A stretch of 64,000 bases of DNA from positions 90,156-154,155 of the forward strand of contig MLAK01000605.1 in the NCBI GenBank assembly GCA_001839685.1, read 5' to 3'. A program made the translations under genes and the position numbers. A model generated the notes under the pieces. It searched no databases, was not told the DNA's origin, and saw only the letters and a list, made by a program, of their open reading frames with translations. Below are positions 20,729 to 30,492 of the stretch, one piece after another. The stretch is from Tritrichomonas foetus. Taxonomy: Eukaryota > Parabasalia > Tritrichomonadida > Tritrichomonadidae. Numbering within the stretch: position 1 is the first letter of the stretch; each line of letters begins with the position of its first letter.

Positions 20729-21467
20729 TGATATAATATGAAAATATATCAATATTAAGAGGAAGAGTTCTTTATACTACTTATTAAGAATGTGAGAATG
20801 CCTAATATCATATATTATCAAGTTTCCATCAAGATATTTCCTCTTAGCTTTAATAGACAAATTGAATGTGAAAAATCGATTTATTCAAATAAACGTATTA
20901 TTTTTCAAATTTGAATAGATAATAGAAAAAGTTAATATCCAAAAAATTCTGATTCAAGAAATAAAGTTAATATCCTGAATATCTTGTAGCTATATATAAA
21001 TATGAAACAAAGACATTGGACACTATCACTTGTTCAAAGCCAATAATTTTGCATTTTTCTTGATAGGAAAGGATACTATGATCATTCTTTAATGAATATT
21101 CCTGGTGAAATATATTTAACCTTGGCTCCTCTCAAAAAATACAGAATTTGAATGAGAATCTATTTCTCAGGAATTCCGAGACAGATTTTTATATAACTTC
21201 GTTGNTTGTATTAGACACATNNCCTATAATAACATATTCCAATTTCAGAAAGATTCATCGGTGAAGGGTCTATTCGCACACTTCTGACATGCATGAGATT
21301 TTGATCAAAACGGTTATTCGTTCAAAAACTCATGGAATTAAAAGAAACTTTTTGAAAGCAGCCAATATACATTTGAAAAATGGCAAACGAGAAAATTTTA
21401 TCTTTTCAATTTTTGAATACCTCACATAAACTTTTTGTATTTGAAAGAGTAATTTAGAAAAAACAAG
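20729..21467. other. Intergenic region with ambiguous bases and a copy of the paired-hairpin element
   Basis: Spacer with ambiguous bases at 21205 and 21221-21222. At 21250-21287 it carries a ~38-nt element closely matching the one at 42033-42071 downstream of RPL10A. No protein-coding signal was found. Confidence 0.5.
21250..21287 (+). ncRNA. Second copy of the paired-hairpin RNA element
   Basis: Contains TTCATCGGTGAA (hairpin with a TCGG loop) followed by GGGTCTATTC and CGCACACTTCT. Relative to the 42.0-kb copy, differences are almost all transitions and keep both small stems paired. The flanks are not clearly similar, so it may be only a fragment of the larger RNA or an independent gene. 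Confidence 0.35.
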
Positions 21468-22467
21468 ATGAGTGTTACCGCGCGAAATTCCCCGAAGAGG
21501 CCACCCGCATTTAAGGGAGACTTTCCCACGCACCTTTCAATCGATAACAGTTCTTCACAATCATCTCGCACCTGCCGGCCGAGGAGACGAAGTTTTAATT
21601 CCGCACTGCTTCTGGCGGCAAATTATTCAACCTTCGGCAAGGACGCCCCGAAGTTTACAATACCAAGTAGCAGACCGCCGTCGTTTTCGCGCAGCCTCAT
21701 GCCCGGTCCTGGCGATTATGAAGTGAGTGATGACAAAATGGATAAAAAAATTCCTCACAAAATTTATTCATCACGAGGAACCGTTAACCGCCAATATCGA
21801 CTTTATCGACCGACCGAAATTTTCCGAAAATTCTGGATTTACAATCGGCAATAGAGAAAAATTCGAATACGCAATAATGACGCCAGGCCCGGGCCCAGGG
21901 AAATATGCGCTTCCTTCCACGATGGACACCGCAAAAAGTCACACAATTACATCCCGCCATTATCACGAAAAAGTGAGCGACACCCCCGGCCCAGGCTTTT
22001 ACGACTTGCCAAGCACCATTCAACTGCAGAGACAAGGGCCAGTGCCCTCTGTTGTTGATAATCGAACGGACTGGATGGTCAACGGGACGGAAAAAACGCC
22101 GGCGCCAACTGACTACAATCCAGTGCCAATTGACGGGAAAGCGCCAATCGGGGTAAAGCTCACAAGCGGAAGAATTTGTACTTCAATTGGGAAGAAAAAC
22201 CGTGGGAGAAATGTGTCAAATGGGAAAAATGTGATTGCTGTTGATAAATGCATCGTCAAATTGGATAAAGTAGAAGATGCTGAAGACGCAAAAAGATACA
22301 TTCAATCATCATCAGCTTTGAAAAGCATTGTGGCAGAAATTTATGATTTGATATTAAAGGAGAAACCAGAAGATCCAATTGAATGTATCAAGCAACACTT
22401 TCTTCCTGAAGTTGTTCCGGCAAATCCAGGCGAGGAAGAAGAGGATTACAGTGATTTTCTCTTTTAA
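21468..22467 (+). CDS. SHIPPO/STPGR-repeat flagellar protein, with a one-base frameshift
   Basis: ATG 21468 (MSVTARNSPKRPPAF) opens frame 0, which carries a first MPGPGDYE repeat and then fails after ~128 codons. The neighbouring frame carries TPGPGPGKYALPST, TPGPGFYDLPST and TPAPTDYNPVP repeats and an acidic C-terminus (EEEEDYSDFLF) ending at 22467. Total length is 1000 nt, so one extra base explains the break; the A7 run at about 21743-21749 is the natural site. Correcting it gives ~332 residues. STPGR proteins (ODF3/CIMAP and STPG groups) line flagellar microtubules. The region is more GC-rich than its neighbours, like the ribosomal-protein genes, suggesting strong expression and codon selection. 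Whether the shift is an assembly error or a true lesion cannot be decided here. Confidence 0.65.
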
Positions 22468-23094
22468 TATATTTGATTGTTGATGTTCTATCTTTCATTT
22501 CACAATAAATTATATAAAAGCGGTTTTAAAATCTCTTTATACATATCTGGTGCTTCCAATTTACCTTTGTTTCTCTTGTCTTTGAAATTCATTTCATTTT
22601 ATGTGAAATGTTTTTAAAATGCGATATTTTCATCACGAATTGAACATTCATGGTATATCGATCAAATGCATCATTTCTCCCTCCTTTTCCTGATATTCTT
22701 TAATCTCTTTCTCAGTCCAAAGGTTCCTTTGATGTTAACATCAAGTTTCCAATATGATAATGTTTTCAATTCATTTCTGTGAAACTCAGTCATTCAACAT
22801 CACTTTATAGTAAAGTATTCATCTCCTATGTGAGACTGTTTTCATTGTGAACATTCAATTTTTGTCTCACAGGAAATTTAATATCAGAAATTTGATTGTT
22901 ACCCAAAAAATGGTTCGAGCGAGTTTCAATGATTTATCTTTTAGATTTTGGAATGAAGAAAAAAGGGAAGGGAATAAAAAAAAAGTAAAGATGAGGGATA
23001 TTTATTTTGGAATTATGCTTTGACGAAAAAGCCAACAAGGATCAAATAAAATGTGCGTCTGAGTGGAATATAACTTCTGTGTGTTAGAATTGAA
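22468..23094. other. Intergenic spacer
   Basis: AT-rich spacer downstream of the SHIPPO gene. No gene, RNA or repeat could be supported. Confidence 0.3.
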
Positions 23095-23352
23095 ATGGAA
23101 AACTCAGATGCCGAATGCCTCAACAAAGCTTCAGACCGCCCGTCGGCAGAGGTCATCATAGAAAACATACTTTTGTGTTGTAGATTCGAATTTTCCTTTT
23201 CAAACAAAAGGAAAAAAGAGTTGCAACTCGAAGAGACTGCTGTAAAAAATGTGGCTGACCCAAAAAGTGCTCCGAACACTTCACTTCTTTTATTATCAAA
23301 AAGTTTAAATCAAATTTCTCAAAAAGTTAATAAATATAACTCCCAATCGTGA
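23095..23352 (+). CDS. Small ORF, possibly a remnant of a protein-kinase C-lobe
   Basis: An 85-codon frame, MENSDAECLNKASDRPSAEV and onward. The CLNKASDRPSAEVIIENI stretch resembles kinase subdomain XI ('CW...P..RPS...I...L'), in which the Trp would be Leu here. The rest is Lys/Ser-rich and featureless. It may be a relic of a kinase gene or a chance frame; an overlapping minus-strand frame at 23013-23279 has no domain signal. Low confidence. Confidence 0.25.
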   Translation: MENSDAECLNKASDRPSAEVIIENILLCCRFEFSFSNKRKKELQLEETAVKNVADPKSAPNTSLLLLSKSLNQISQKVNKYNSQS

Positions 23353-23571
23353 AAACATGAACCATCATCGAATTACATACATCTCGAAATGGATTCATGG
23401 AATCATCATTGGTATACCAGTGATATAACATTTAAAAATGGATCCTTCTCGATGATTAATAAAGAATGTTCAACAAGAGAACATGAAAATAACATCAACA
23501 CTTTTATGAAAAAGTTTAACTTTTTCTATTAGGTTCTTTAAAATTTTTGCCAAATATTCCCAAAATCAAAA

Positions 23572-24492
23572 ATGAGCATTCACGAAAGACTTGGGAATTT
23601 TCCAGGTGACCACACTATTATCCAACTTGCAAACTCAAATGGTACATGCTATATTAATTCTATTTTACAGTCAATGTTTAATTTACCATCAATTATTCAA
23701 TATCTTGAAGAAGTTGAAGAAAAACTTGTTCAGCTGAATTTGAAAGAAGAGAATGAACAAAGTCTTTTTGGATTATTTTTAAAGATTTATATTGATTCAA
23801 TGAGGGCCCCACAAAATGAAGTTTATTATGAGCCGAATTATTTTTTGGATGAGTTATTTAAAACATTAACTATGTTTCAAAGAGGAAATCAAGCTGATGC
23901 TTTTGACTTCTATCATCAAATGTTAATTTCATTTGATCAATCGAACACTTTCATGAATGAAATTATTGGAAAAAATGAAATTCCTTTATTTTCTTCATTC
24001 TTCAGAATTGTGATTGATGAAAATTATTATCGTCGTCATGAATTTATCAATTATTGTGCAATTACAGTCCTTCCAAATAATGAAGGCCTAGAAAAGGCAA
24101 TAGAAAAATGGATGACGCCTGCTAGAGGCATTTCCAGAACTTTTTATGAACTTCCCCAAATTTTTTGTCTCAGAATAAATGTTTTTACTGTTGAAAACGG
24201 TGAATTGAAGAAAAATTTCACCAAAACGCCGATTCCATTAGGCTTTTCATTAAGAGAAAGAGATAGTGAAGTAAATTATACTTTTATTTCATCAGTTATT
24301 CATAATGGTGATCATTTTAATGATGGTCATTTCATTTCTATATTTTATACATGTGACAGAATTATTGTTGGTGACGATGCAAATTTCTGGGGACTGAATG
24401 ACGAACAGCTTTCTAACTTTTTGGAGTTTAATGAAGTTCCAGGAAGCGAAAAATCCAGTGCTATTTATATTCTATTCTACCAAAGAATCTAA
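23572..24492 (+). CDS. Compact ubiquitin-specific protease (peptidase family C19)
   Basis: A 306-residue protein with a degenerate but complete USP core. The Cys box is LANSNGTCYINSILQSMF with catalytic C26 preceded by N21 (the oxyanion position). The His box is FNDGHFISIFY with H253. A third-residue candidate lies in VGDDANFWGLND about 15 residues on. The usual zinc-finger CxxC pairs of the fingers subdomain are absent, and the whole protein is near the minimum size for a USP. The glycine before the Asn in the standard 'GL.N.GNTCYMNS' box is replaced, but the catalytic residues remain, so it is probably active. Start ATG 23572 follows AAATCAAAA; the stop codon reads TAAA. Confidence 0.8.
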   Translation: MSIHERLGNFPGDHTIIQLANSNGTCYINSILQSMFNLPSIIQYLEEVEEKLVQLNLKEENEQSLFGLFLKIYIDSMRAPQNEVYYEPNYFLDELFKTLTMFQRGNQADAFDFYHQMLISFDQSNTFMNEIIGKNEIPLFSSFFRIVIDENYYRRHEFINYCAITVLPNNEGLEKAIEKWMTPARGISRTFYELPQIFCLRINVFTVENGELKKNFTKTPIPLGFSLRERDSEVNYTFISSVIHNGDHFNDGHFISIFYTCDRIIVGDDANFWGLNDEQLSNFLEFNEVPGSEKSSAIYILFYQRI

Positions 24493-24910
24493 AATCATCA
24501 AAACAACTTCAATTTATATGACAGCTCCTCCGTTATTCATTAAAGTTTATTTGTTTGAAAGAAATTCATGAAATGAAATAGACTAGATGGAGAAATAATA
24601 AAAACTAATCTAAACTGATATAATTTTGTTTTTCTAACATATTGTTTGCTGATTGCTTTTGAGAATTTATACTTGAACATTCAGATTGAAAATTATATTA
24701 AATGTGATTCATATTTTTGGAAATGAGTATAGTATAGTTAATTATTAAAAATGTAGGAAATTATATTTCGAGGTTTTAATGACATTTGCCATTTCAGCCT
24801 TTTTTCAATATTAAAAAGAAAAATCCGATAAAATTTGCCATGCCAATTATATTTCAAGGTTTTAATGGCATGGTCAATATTTGAGATGAAAGGTCAATTG
24901 TTTATTTTAT
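24493..24910. promoter_or_regulatory. Upstream region of the TrxR-like gene with a 25-bp direct repeat and ATGGTCA
   Basis: Two imperfect copies (23 of 25 matches) of ATTATATTTC(G/A)AGGTTTTAATG(A/G)CA lie at 24760-24784 and 24846-24870. The second copy runs straight into ATGGTCA at 24870-24876, 35 nt before the TrxR-like ATG. This looks like a duplicated upstream control element. Confidence 0.45.
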
Positions 24911-25960
24911 ATGTTTTTTGTTTTCTTAAATTTAATATGCATTTTACGTATTATTAATGAAGAAGGTGAAAACATTTTGGATAGATTGGATGATGAAAAT
25001 AAAGAAATTGATTGGGATCAAACAAAATTATATGATTCAATAATTATTGGAAGTGGTCCGGCTGGAAGTACTGCTGGACTTTATCTCGGACGAGCCAGAT
25101 TTAGTCCGCTTATTTTTCATGGTCATCTTCCTGGTGGTCAATTAATGCTTACCACTGACGTTGAAAATTTTCCAACGTTTAAAGGCACAGGACCACAGTT
25201 AGTTCAATCAATTCAGCAGCAAGCACGTGAATCTGGTGCAAAATTTGTTTATGATGAAATAGTTTTTGCTAATTTATCAAGTTATCCAAAAAAACTCGTC
25301 AGTGCATCCAACATTGGTTATCGTTCGAAAACAGTGATTCTTGCAACAGGTGCTAATGCAAGATATCTTGGTTTAACAAATGAAAAAAAGTTCATTAATA
25401 AAGGAATTTCAACAAGCGCTTCATTAGATGGATACCGTTACACAAATAAAAGCGTGGCGGTTGTCGGTGGTGGTGATACTGCCATCACTGAAGCATTAAC
25501 TCTGACGCAAATTTGTAAACATGTAACACTAATTCATAGAACTAATCGAATGACTGCATCAATGCCAATGCAAATGAAATTAAAAAAATATTCAAACATT
25601 ACAATCATTTCCAATTCTGATATTGTGGAAATTATTGGTGATGATTTTTTAACAGGTATACAAATAAAGAATCAAATTACTCAAGAAATATCATCATTAG
25701 AAATTAATGGATTGTTTATTGCAATTGGGAGAGTGCCAGCAGCTTCTGTTTTTGCGGATGAAGTTGGCGTTGACAAATATGGATATTTTTTGAAAAATGC
25801 CAATACGACTGAAACTAGAATTCCGGGAGTTTTTGTAGCTGGTGACTGTGCCGACAATATGTATAGACAAGCAATTACATCAGCTGGAACAGGGTGTCAA
25901 GCTGCTCTTGATTCAGAAAGATATTTAAAAGAAAAAAATCAGCTAAGAACACCAATTTGA
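24911..25960 (+). CDS. Thioredoxin-reductase-family flavoprotein without the redox CxxC, with a signal peptide
   Basis: A 349-residue low-molecular-weight thioredoxin-reductase fold: FAD motif IIIGSGPAGSTAGLYLGRA (residues ~44-62), GGQLMLTTDVENFP, an ATGA bend, the NADPH motif VVGGGDTAITEALTL (~184-198) and the C-terminal FAD motif VAGDCADNMYRQAITSAGTG. The redox centre, normally CATC in 'GVSACATCDG', reads GISTSASLDG, so the two cysteines are S169 and L172. The 'HRR..FR' NADPH-selectivity patch reads HRTNRMTAS. The protein therefore cannot act as a classical thioredoxin reductase. The N-terminus (MFFVFLNLICILRII) looks like a signal peptide or anchor, unlike cytosolic or hydrogenosomal reductases. 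It could be an FAD-dependent oxidoreductase of the secretory pathway with a non-thiol acceptor; substrate unknown. Confidence 0.8.
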   Translation: MFFVFLNLICILRIINEEGENILDRLDDENKEIDWDQTKLYDSIIIGSGPAGSTAGLYLGRARFSPLIFHGHLPGGQLMLTTDVENFPTFKGTGPQLVQSIQQQARESGAKFVYDEIVFANLSSYPKKLVSASNIGYRSKTVILATGANARYLGLTNEKKFINKGISTSASLDGYRYTNKSVAVVGGGDTAITEALTLTQICKHVTLIHRTNRMTASMPMQMKLKKYSNITIISNSDIVEIIGDDFLTGIQIKNQITQEISSLEINGLFIAIGRVPAASVFADEVGVDKYGYFLKNANTTETRIPGVFVAGDCADNMYRQAITSAGTGCQAALDSERYLKEKNQLRTPI

Positions 25961-26344
25961 TTTTATTTCGTCTAACCAAATAATGACGAAACCAATTAAT
26001 TATTTCCGATTTCATTTATAGTTATGTAAAGATTTAATATAGAAACATCACAATTTCACATGGAATATCTCTTTGTTTTAAATCATGATAATTCTGTTGT
26101 GAATAATAATGGAAATAAGAAAATTATTTTATTACAGTTTCAATTTCTAGAAACAGGAGGTAGAAATATATATATTTTTTAAATGGAACAAAACATCCAA
26201 AAATAAATATTGTTCAATAAAGTTTATTACCAACAACAACAATAAATAATGCATCATGAAAATACACTAATACAACACTCATAAATATATATATATAAAG
26301 ATAGATAAATAGATATAATATGGGATAAATATTATCCTAAATTT
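25961..26344. other. Convergent intergenic spacer with AT microsatellite
   Basis: Separates the 3' ends of two convergent genes and contains short (AT)n and ATAG(A)n runs at about 26285-26320. Nothing else was seen. Confidence 0.35.
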
Positions 26345-29300
26345 TCAATTATTTTTCTTTTTCTTTTTCTCTGCTAATTCTTTCAATAATGTTTTAGCGA
26401 AATCAGGATTTGTTTCAAGTCCTTCAATAAAGAGCGATTCAGCTTGTTTGAAGTCTTGTTTCACTCCCCAACCATTCATTAACATTCGTCCATAGTCAAT
26501 TTTAGCATCAGTGTTTCCTTTTTCAATTGCATCACGTAAATACTTCAAAGCTGAATCAAAATCTTTTTCAGCTAAATAAAAAATACCTAAACTATACATT
26601 GCCAAATCACAACCTTTTTCAGCAGATTGCTTTTGTAATCGGAGAGCGAGCTCAACATCTTGGTTTTCAACACCAATTCCTTCAAGAAGTTTGATTGCAT
26701 AGTTATTTAGACCATATGCATCACCTTGATCAGCTGACATTTTATAGTATTTTACAGCTTCTTCAATATTTTCTTTAACACCAATTCCATTTTCCAAGAA
26801 ATCGCCATAACTATTTTGTGCCTCACTATTTCCATTATCTGCTGCCAATTTGAAGTATTTTGCAGCTTCAACTAAGTCTTCTTCAAGTCCATATCCATCT
26901 TTCAGGCATTGTCCATAGTAAAATTGCGCTTTAGCAAATCCTTGATCAGCTGCAAGCTTGTAATATTTTATAGCATCTTTTGGATTATCTGGAGTATCTT
27001 TTGAACAACGCTGTGCATATTTAAATTGGGCTTTTGCATAGCCTTTATCAGCAGATTTCTTAAATTGTCTTAAAGCTTCCTTTAAATTTTTTCTGACACC
27101 AAAACCATTTCTCAAACATCGTCCATAATATAATCTCGCTTTTGCATCATCTTTCTGAGATGCTTCTTCAAACAGATCAGCAGCACGTGTGGCCTCAGTA
27201 TGATACTTATAATACATTTTACCTAATGTATATTTAGCATAAACATCATCCGATTCTGCAGCTTTTTCAAGAAGAGAAAATCCGGCTTCTAATTCTTGGT
27301 TGCTGTCAATTAACCATTTCCCATAATAACATTGACCGATGATACTATTTTGATCAGAAGCAGCTTTAAAATATCGGCCAGCTTCCTCAGGGTCAACTGA
27401 GACTCCAATTCCATTTAAGAAACATTTTCCATAAAGGCATAAACCTTCTGGACTTCTTAGTTTTGCAGATTTTTTGAAATAGTTAAAAGCAAGATGAACA
27501 TCTTTTCTTACATGTTTTCCTTTAAGTATCATTCGACCATAATAGTTTAAAGCTTGATCATAGTTGTTATCAGCAGCTTGTTTCAAATATTTTAGACCAT
27601 CACGAAGATTTTGTTTTATTCCTTTTCCTTCCAACAAACATTTTCCTAACATAAATTGACCTTTTGGATTCTTTAAATCTGCTGCTTTTTTAAAGAAACT
27701 AGCGGCATCAATACTATTCGCAGCAGTGCCATTTCCATTTAATAAACACATTCCAAGTTCATAACAAGCTTCAGAGCTTCCAGCTTTGGCAGCCTTTTCA
27801 AAAATTGAAAGACCACGTCTGGCATCTTTTGTAGTACCTATGGCCGATAAGAGACATCTGGCGTATTCCACACTTCCTTCAAGATCATTATTATCGCTTG
27901 CTTTTTTATACATTTCAAAAGCTTTTTCAAGATGATTAGGTGAAGATTCAGGATATTTTTCTAAAACTTTTCCATATAAAACCATTGCCTTAACAACTCT
28001 ATTATTTGAAGCAAATTTTAAGAATTTTGAAGCCTCTTTCAAATTTGGCTTATTATTACAATGAATTCCTTCATAAAGAAATCTGCCAGCATGATAATTA
28101 GCTTCCGAATTTCCTTTATTTGCACATTTTTCATAATATTTAAATGCGCGCGATAGATCTTTATCAATACCGATTCCTTTTTCAAGAAATTGGGCAATTT
28201 TTAGTTGCGCTTCTTGATGGCCATAGTCCGCAGCTTTCATGTATTGTTTTGCAGCACGAACAAGACTTTTCTGGATACCAATTCCCTCTTCATGGCATTT
28301 TCCATAAAGATAAGTTCCTTCAGGGTCGTTTTGTTCAGTTGCACGTCGTAAAATTTTTGCAATATCTTTTGCTAATTTACTTTTCTCATCTGGATCTGTA
28401 ATTTTTTCCATTTTGATCCATAATTCCTTTGCTTTACTAGTATTGGTTTGATGATCATCATGACTTGGATTTGTTGTAGAAGCAGCTAAATTAGTAGAAT
28501 TCGAATTTAATTGTGGTGGAATTGGTGCAGTTTGAGTGAATAAAAACTCGGGATTTTTTGACTGTTGAGAATTTGAAGAATTTTTAATTTTGGTATTAAT
28601 TTCGCTGATGTCAGAAGAATCAGAAATCGGGTTTATTTCATCTGAATATATGTCTGAATCACTGCTGAATGAAAATTCATAATCATTTGAAGTTGAATTG
28701 ACTTTTATGATTTTATTGGTATTTTGTGAATGTGCGACTGTACAATTGCTTTTCAATGTTGAATTATTTTCATTTTTCATGGGTAAAACAGGTTTTTGTG
28801 TTAAACTCATTGAAGAAATAACATCATTTTTCATATCGTCATTTTTTTCACTTGCTTTACTCAAATGCACCTCTTTATTTGATTGCTTCAAAGGCGAAGC
28901 AGATTTAGTTGCTCTTTGTTTTGAAGGCGAATTCGTAGACTTTCCTTTCATATTCTCTTTGCTATCGCTCTCACTATTATCTTTTGCATTCTCTTTATTA
29001 TTTCCTTTTCCAGTATTTTTATCATTGTCTTTTGCTGTCTCTTTTTTACTTTCTTTTGAATTTTTTCCTTTGGGAGTTGAATCTTTTGTTTGTGTTTTTT
29101 GAGTTGTATGTTTTTCATTCAGTTTCTGTGGTGATGCGTGTTTTCGTTTCTCAAATTCGCTTGCCTCCAATTGGAGTTCGATATAGTAGTTTTTGATTGG
29201 ATTAACATCGAGATCTTTCATGACACTATCTGGATCTTCTTCAATATAATCAGCGATTTCTGCAATTGTTGGCCTATTTTCAGGAACTTCGTTCCAGCAC

Positions 29301-30043
29301 TGCTCAATGATGTTTTTCATGAGGTCGTTCATTGAACCGGACGGTATTGTTGGTCTTTCACCGTTGATTATTTTTCCTGGGATAACCAAGCTGTTATTCA
29401 CATTTTCAAATGGTCGAGTTTCAGTGATAAGATGATATAATAGCATTCCGAATGAGAAAATGTCTGTTTTATTGGTGATTTTCCCACCCTTAAGTTTTTC
29501 CGGTGACATAAAAGCAGGACAGCCACGAGAAAAGAGACTTGACATGGATTCTTCAATTGGGCCAATTCCAAAAGAGAGTAAATGAGGTTTTAGCCCTTCA
29601 TCGAGCAATATATTCGATGTTTCAAGAGCTCCATGGATGATATTTTGCTTGTGGAGAAATCTTAAAGATTCCGCAACGCCAATAATAATCGTCATTTTAG
29701 CGGTGTTTGAAATCCCTGTTTTTTGCTTGATATGCATCAGCAAATTATCATATTTGTAATATCTGAATAAATATGATGGAAAATATTGATCATTAAAATC
29801 AACAAATGAAAAAAGTTCATATCTTATCAATGTTGGATAGATTAAACAATTTAATTTATAAAATAAGTCTGTAAAAAGTTTTTGTTTGTCTTCTGTATTG
29901 AATTTCCCAACAAAACTTTTCACAACAAATTTTTCGTTCGTAATATTTTTTTCGACAAGCTGAACTTTCACAAACTTGTTTGAATGCAGTTTGTTCGTGA
30001 TTTTGTAATCTGCGTAATGCGCAAGTGAATGTATCACAGACAC
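26345..30043 (-). CDS. Pseudokinase fused to 18 Sel1 repeats
   Basis: About 1232 residues. Residues ~10-270 have a protein-kinase fold: VVK Lys (K42), a helix, the catalytic-loop position IIHGALETSNILL (137-149), SFGIG (157-161), then SPEK, FSFGMLLYHL and a final RPTIAEIADYI. The HRD aspartate is A139, the loop Lys is E141, the DFG Asp is S157 and the Gly-rich loop is missing, so it should be catalytically dead. A disordered Lys/Ser/Asn-rich linker (~300-540) follows, then 18 Sel1 repeats of ~36 residues (pattern 'A...YG..L..G.GV..D...A..Y...AA..G'). Kinase-Sel1 fusions are numerous in trichomonads and are probably scaffolds. The frame has no in-frame ATG before the kinase domain; the only start is GTG at 30041-30043, 16 nt after a divergent-strand ATGGTCA, so the true start is unresolved. 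Confidence 0.8.
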   Translation of the reverse strand: MSVIHSLAHYADYKITNKLHSNKFVKVQLVEKNITNEKFVVKSFVGKFNTEDKQKLFTDLFYKLNCLIYPTLIRYELFSFVDFNDQYFPSYLFRYYKYDNLLMHIKQKTGISNTAKMTIIIGVAESLRFLHKQNIIHGALETSNILLDEGLKPHLLSFGIGPIEESMSSLFSRGCPAFMSPEKLKGGKITNKTDIFSFGMLLYHLITETRPFENVNNSLVIPGKIINGERPTIPSGSMNDLMKNIIEQCWNEVPENRPTIAEIADYIEEDPDSVMKDLDVNPIKNYYIELQLEASEFEKRKHASPQKLNEKHTTQKTQTKDSTPKGKNSKESKKETAKDNDKNTGKGNNKENAKDNSESDSKENMKGKSTNSPSKQRATKSASPLKQSNKEVHLSKASEKNDDMKNDVISSMSLTQKPVLPMKNENNSTLKSNCTVAHSQNTNKIIKVNSTSNDYEFSFSSDSDIYSDEINPISDSSDISEINTKIKNSSNSQQSKNPEFLFTQTAPIPPQLNSNSTNLAASTTNPSHDDHQTNTSKAKELWIKMEKITDPDEKSKLAKDIAKILRRATEQNDPEGTYLYGKCHEEGIGIQKSLVRAAKQYMKAADYGHQEAQLKIAQFLEKGIGIDKDLSRAFKYYEKCANKGNSEANYHAGRFLYEGIHCNNKPNLKEASKFLKFASNNRVVKAMVLYGKVLEKYPESSPNHLEKAFEMYKKASDNNDLEGSVEYARCLLSAIGTTKDARRGLSIFEKAAKAGSSEACYELGMCLLNGNGTAANSIDAASFFKKAADLKNPKGQFMLGKCLLEGKGIKQNLRDGLKYLKQAADNNYDQALNYYGRMILKGKHVRKDVHLAFNYFKKSAKLRSPEGLCLYGKCFLNGIGVSVDPEEAGRYFKAASDQNSIIGQCYYGKWLIDSNQELEAGFSLLEKAAESDDVYAKYTLGKMYYKYHTEATRAADLFEEASQKDDAKARLYYGRCLRNGFGVRKNLKEALRQFKKSADKGYAKAQFKYAQRCSKDTPDNPKDAIKYYKLAADQGFAKAQFYYGQCLKDGYGLEEDLVEAAKYFKLAADNGNSEAQNSYGDFLENGIGVKENIEEAVKYYKMSADQGDAYGLNNYAIKLLEGIGVENQDVELALRLQKQSAEKGCDLAMYSLGIFYLAEKDFDSALKYLRDAIEKGNTDAKIDYGRMLMNGWGVKQDFKQAESLFIEGLETNPDFAKTLLKELAEKKKKKNN

Positions 30044-30492
30044 GATATATAATTATGATGAGATTGACCATTTATAATCTGAAAATGATAAAAAAAGTAT
30101 GAATCGTTAAAATGGTCGCTTCATAACAATTTTTTATAGACTGAAAACGTTGCTACTAAAATCAAGATTTGAAGAAATGGAAGGAAAGAAAATTGATTTT
30201 ATGTTGAATCTCTAAAATATATATATATATATATATATTATGCCTTTATGCATAAATCACTTTAATGAATTCATATTGCTAGTTGTTGCTCGACATGACT
30301 CATGTATGATATTATTATCTTGCAGCATCTTAGAAAACTCTTTCATTAAATATGAATTATTCAGATGAAATATTGCTAGCAAAAACTTGAAATAATATAG
30401 AAGCAATAACAGATCTATCAAAGAATATTAAGAAAAGAAATTGTATATAATTTTCTTTTAATATCGTCTACAAAGATCGTTTTTCTCATTAA
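30044..30492. other. Intergenic region with (AT)n microsatellite
   Basis: Lies between the pseudokinase start and the DNAI1 stop, both on the minus strand. A perfect (AT)n tract runs at about 30217-30239. TATAAATGGTCA (minus strand, 30065-30076) is the best example of the candidate promoter motif. Confidence 0.4.
30065..30076 (-). promoter_or_regulatory. TATAAATGGTCA promoter candidate of the pseudokinase gene
   Basis: On the minus strand the full TATAAATGGTCA string ends 21 nt before the first codon of the pseudokinase frame. It matches copies at 14272, 24870, 32685 and elsewhere. Confidence 0.45.

Noticed and set aside
24911..25960. Recent bacterial transfer of the TrxR-like gene
   Set aside because: Base composition and codon use match the neighbours and the gene has a eukaryotic-style signal sequence; only a phylogeny could show an older transfer.
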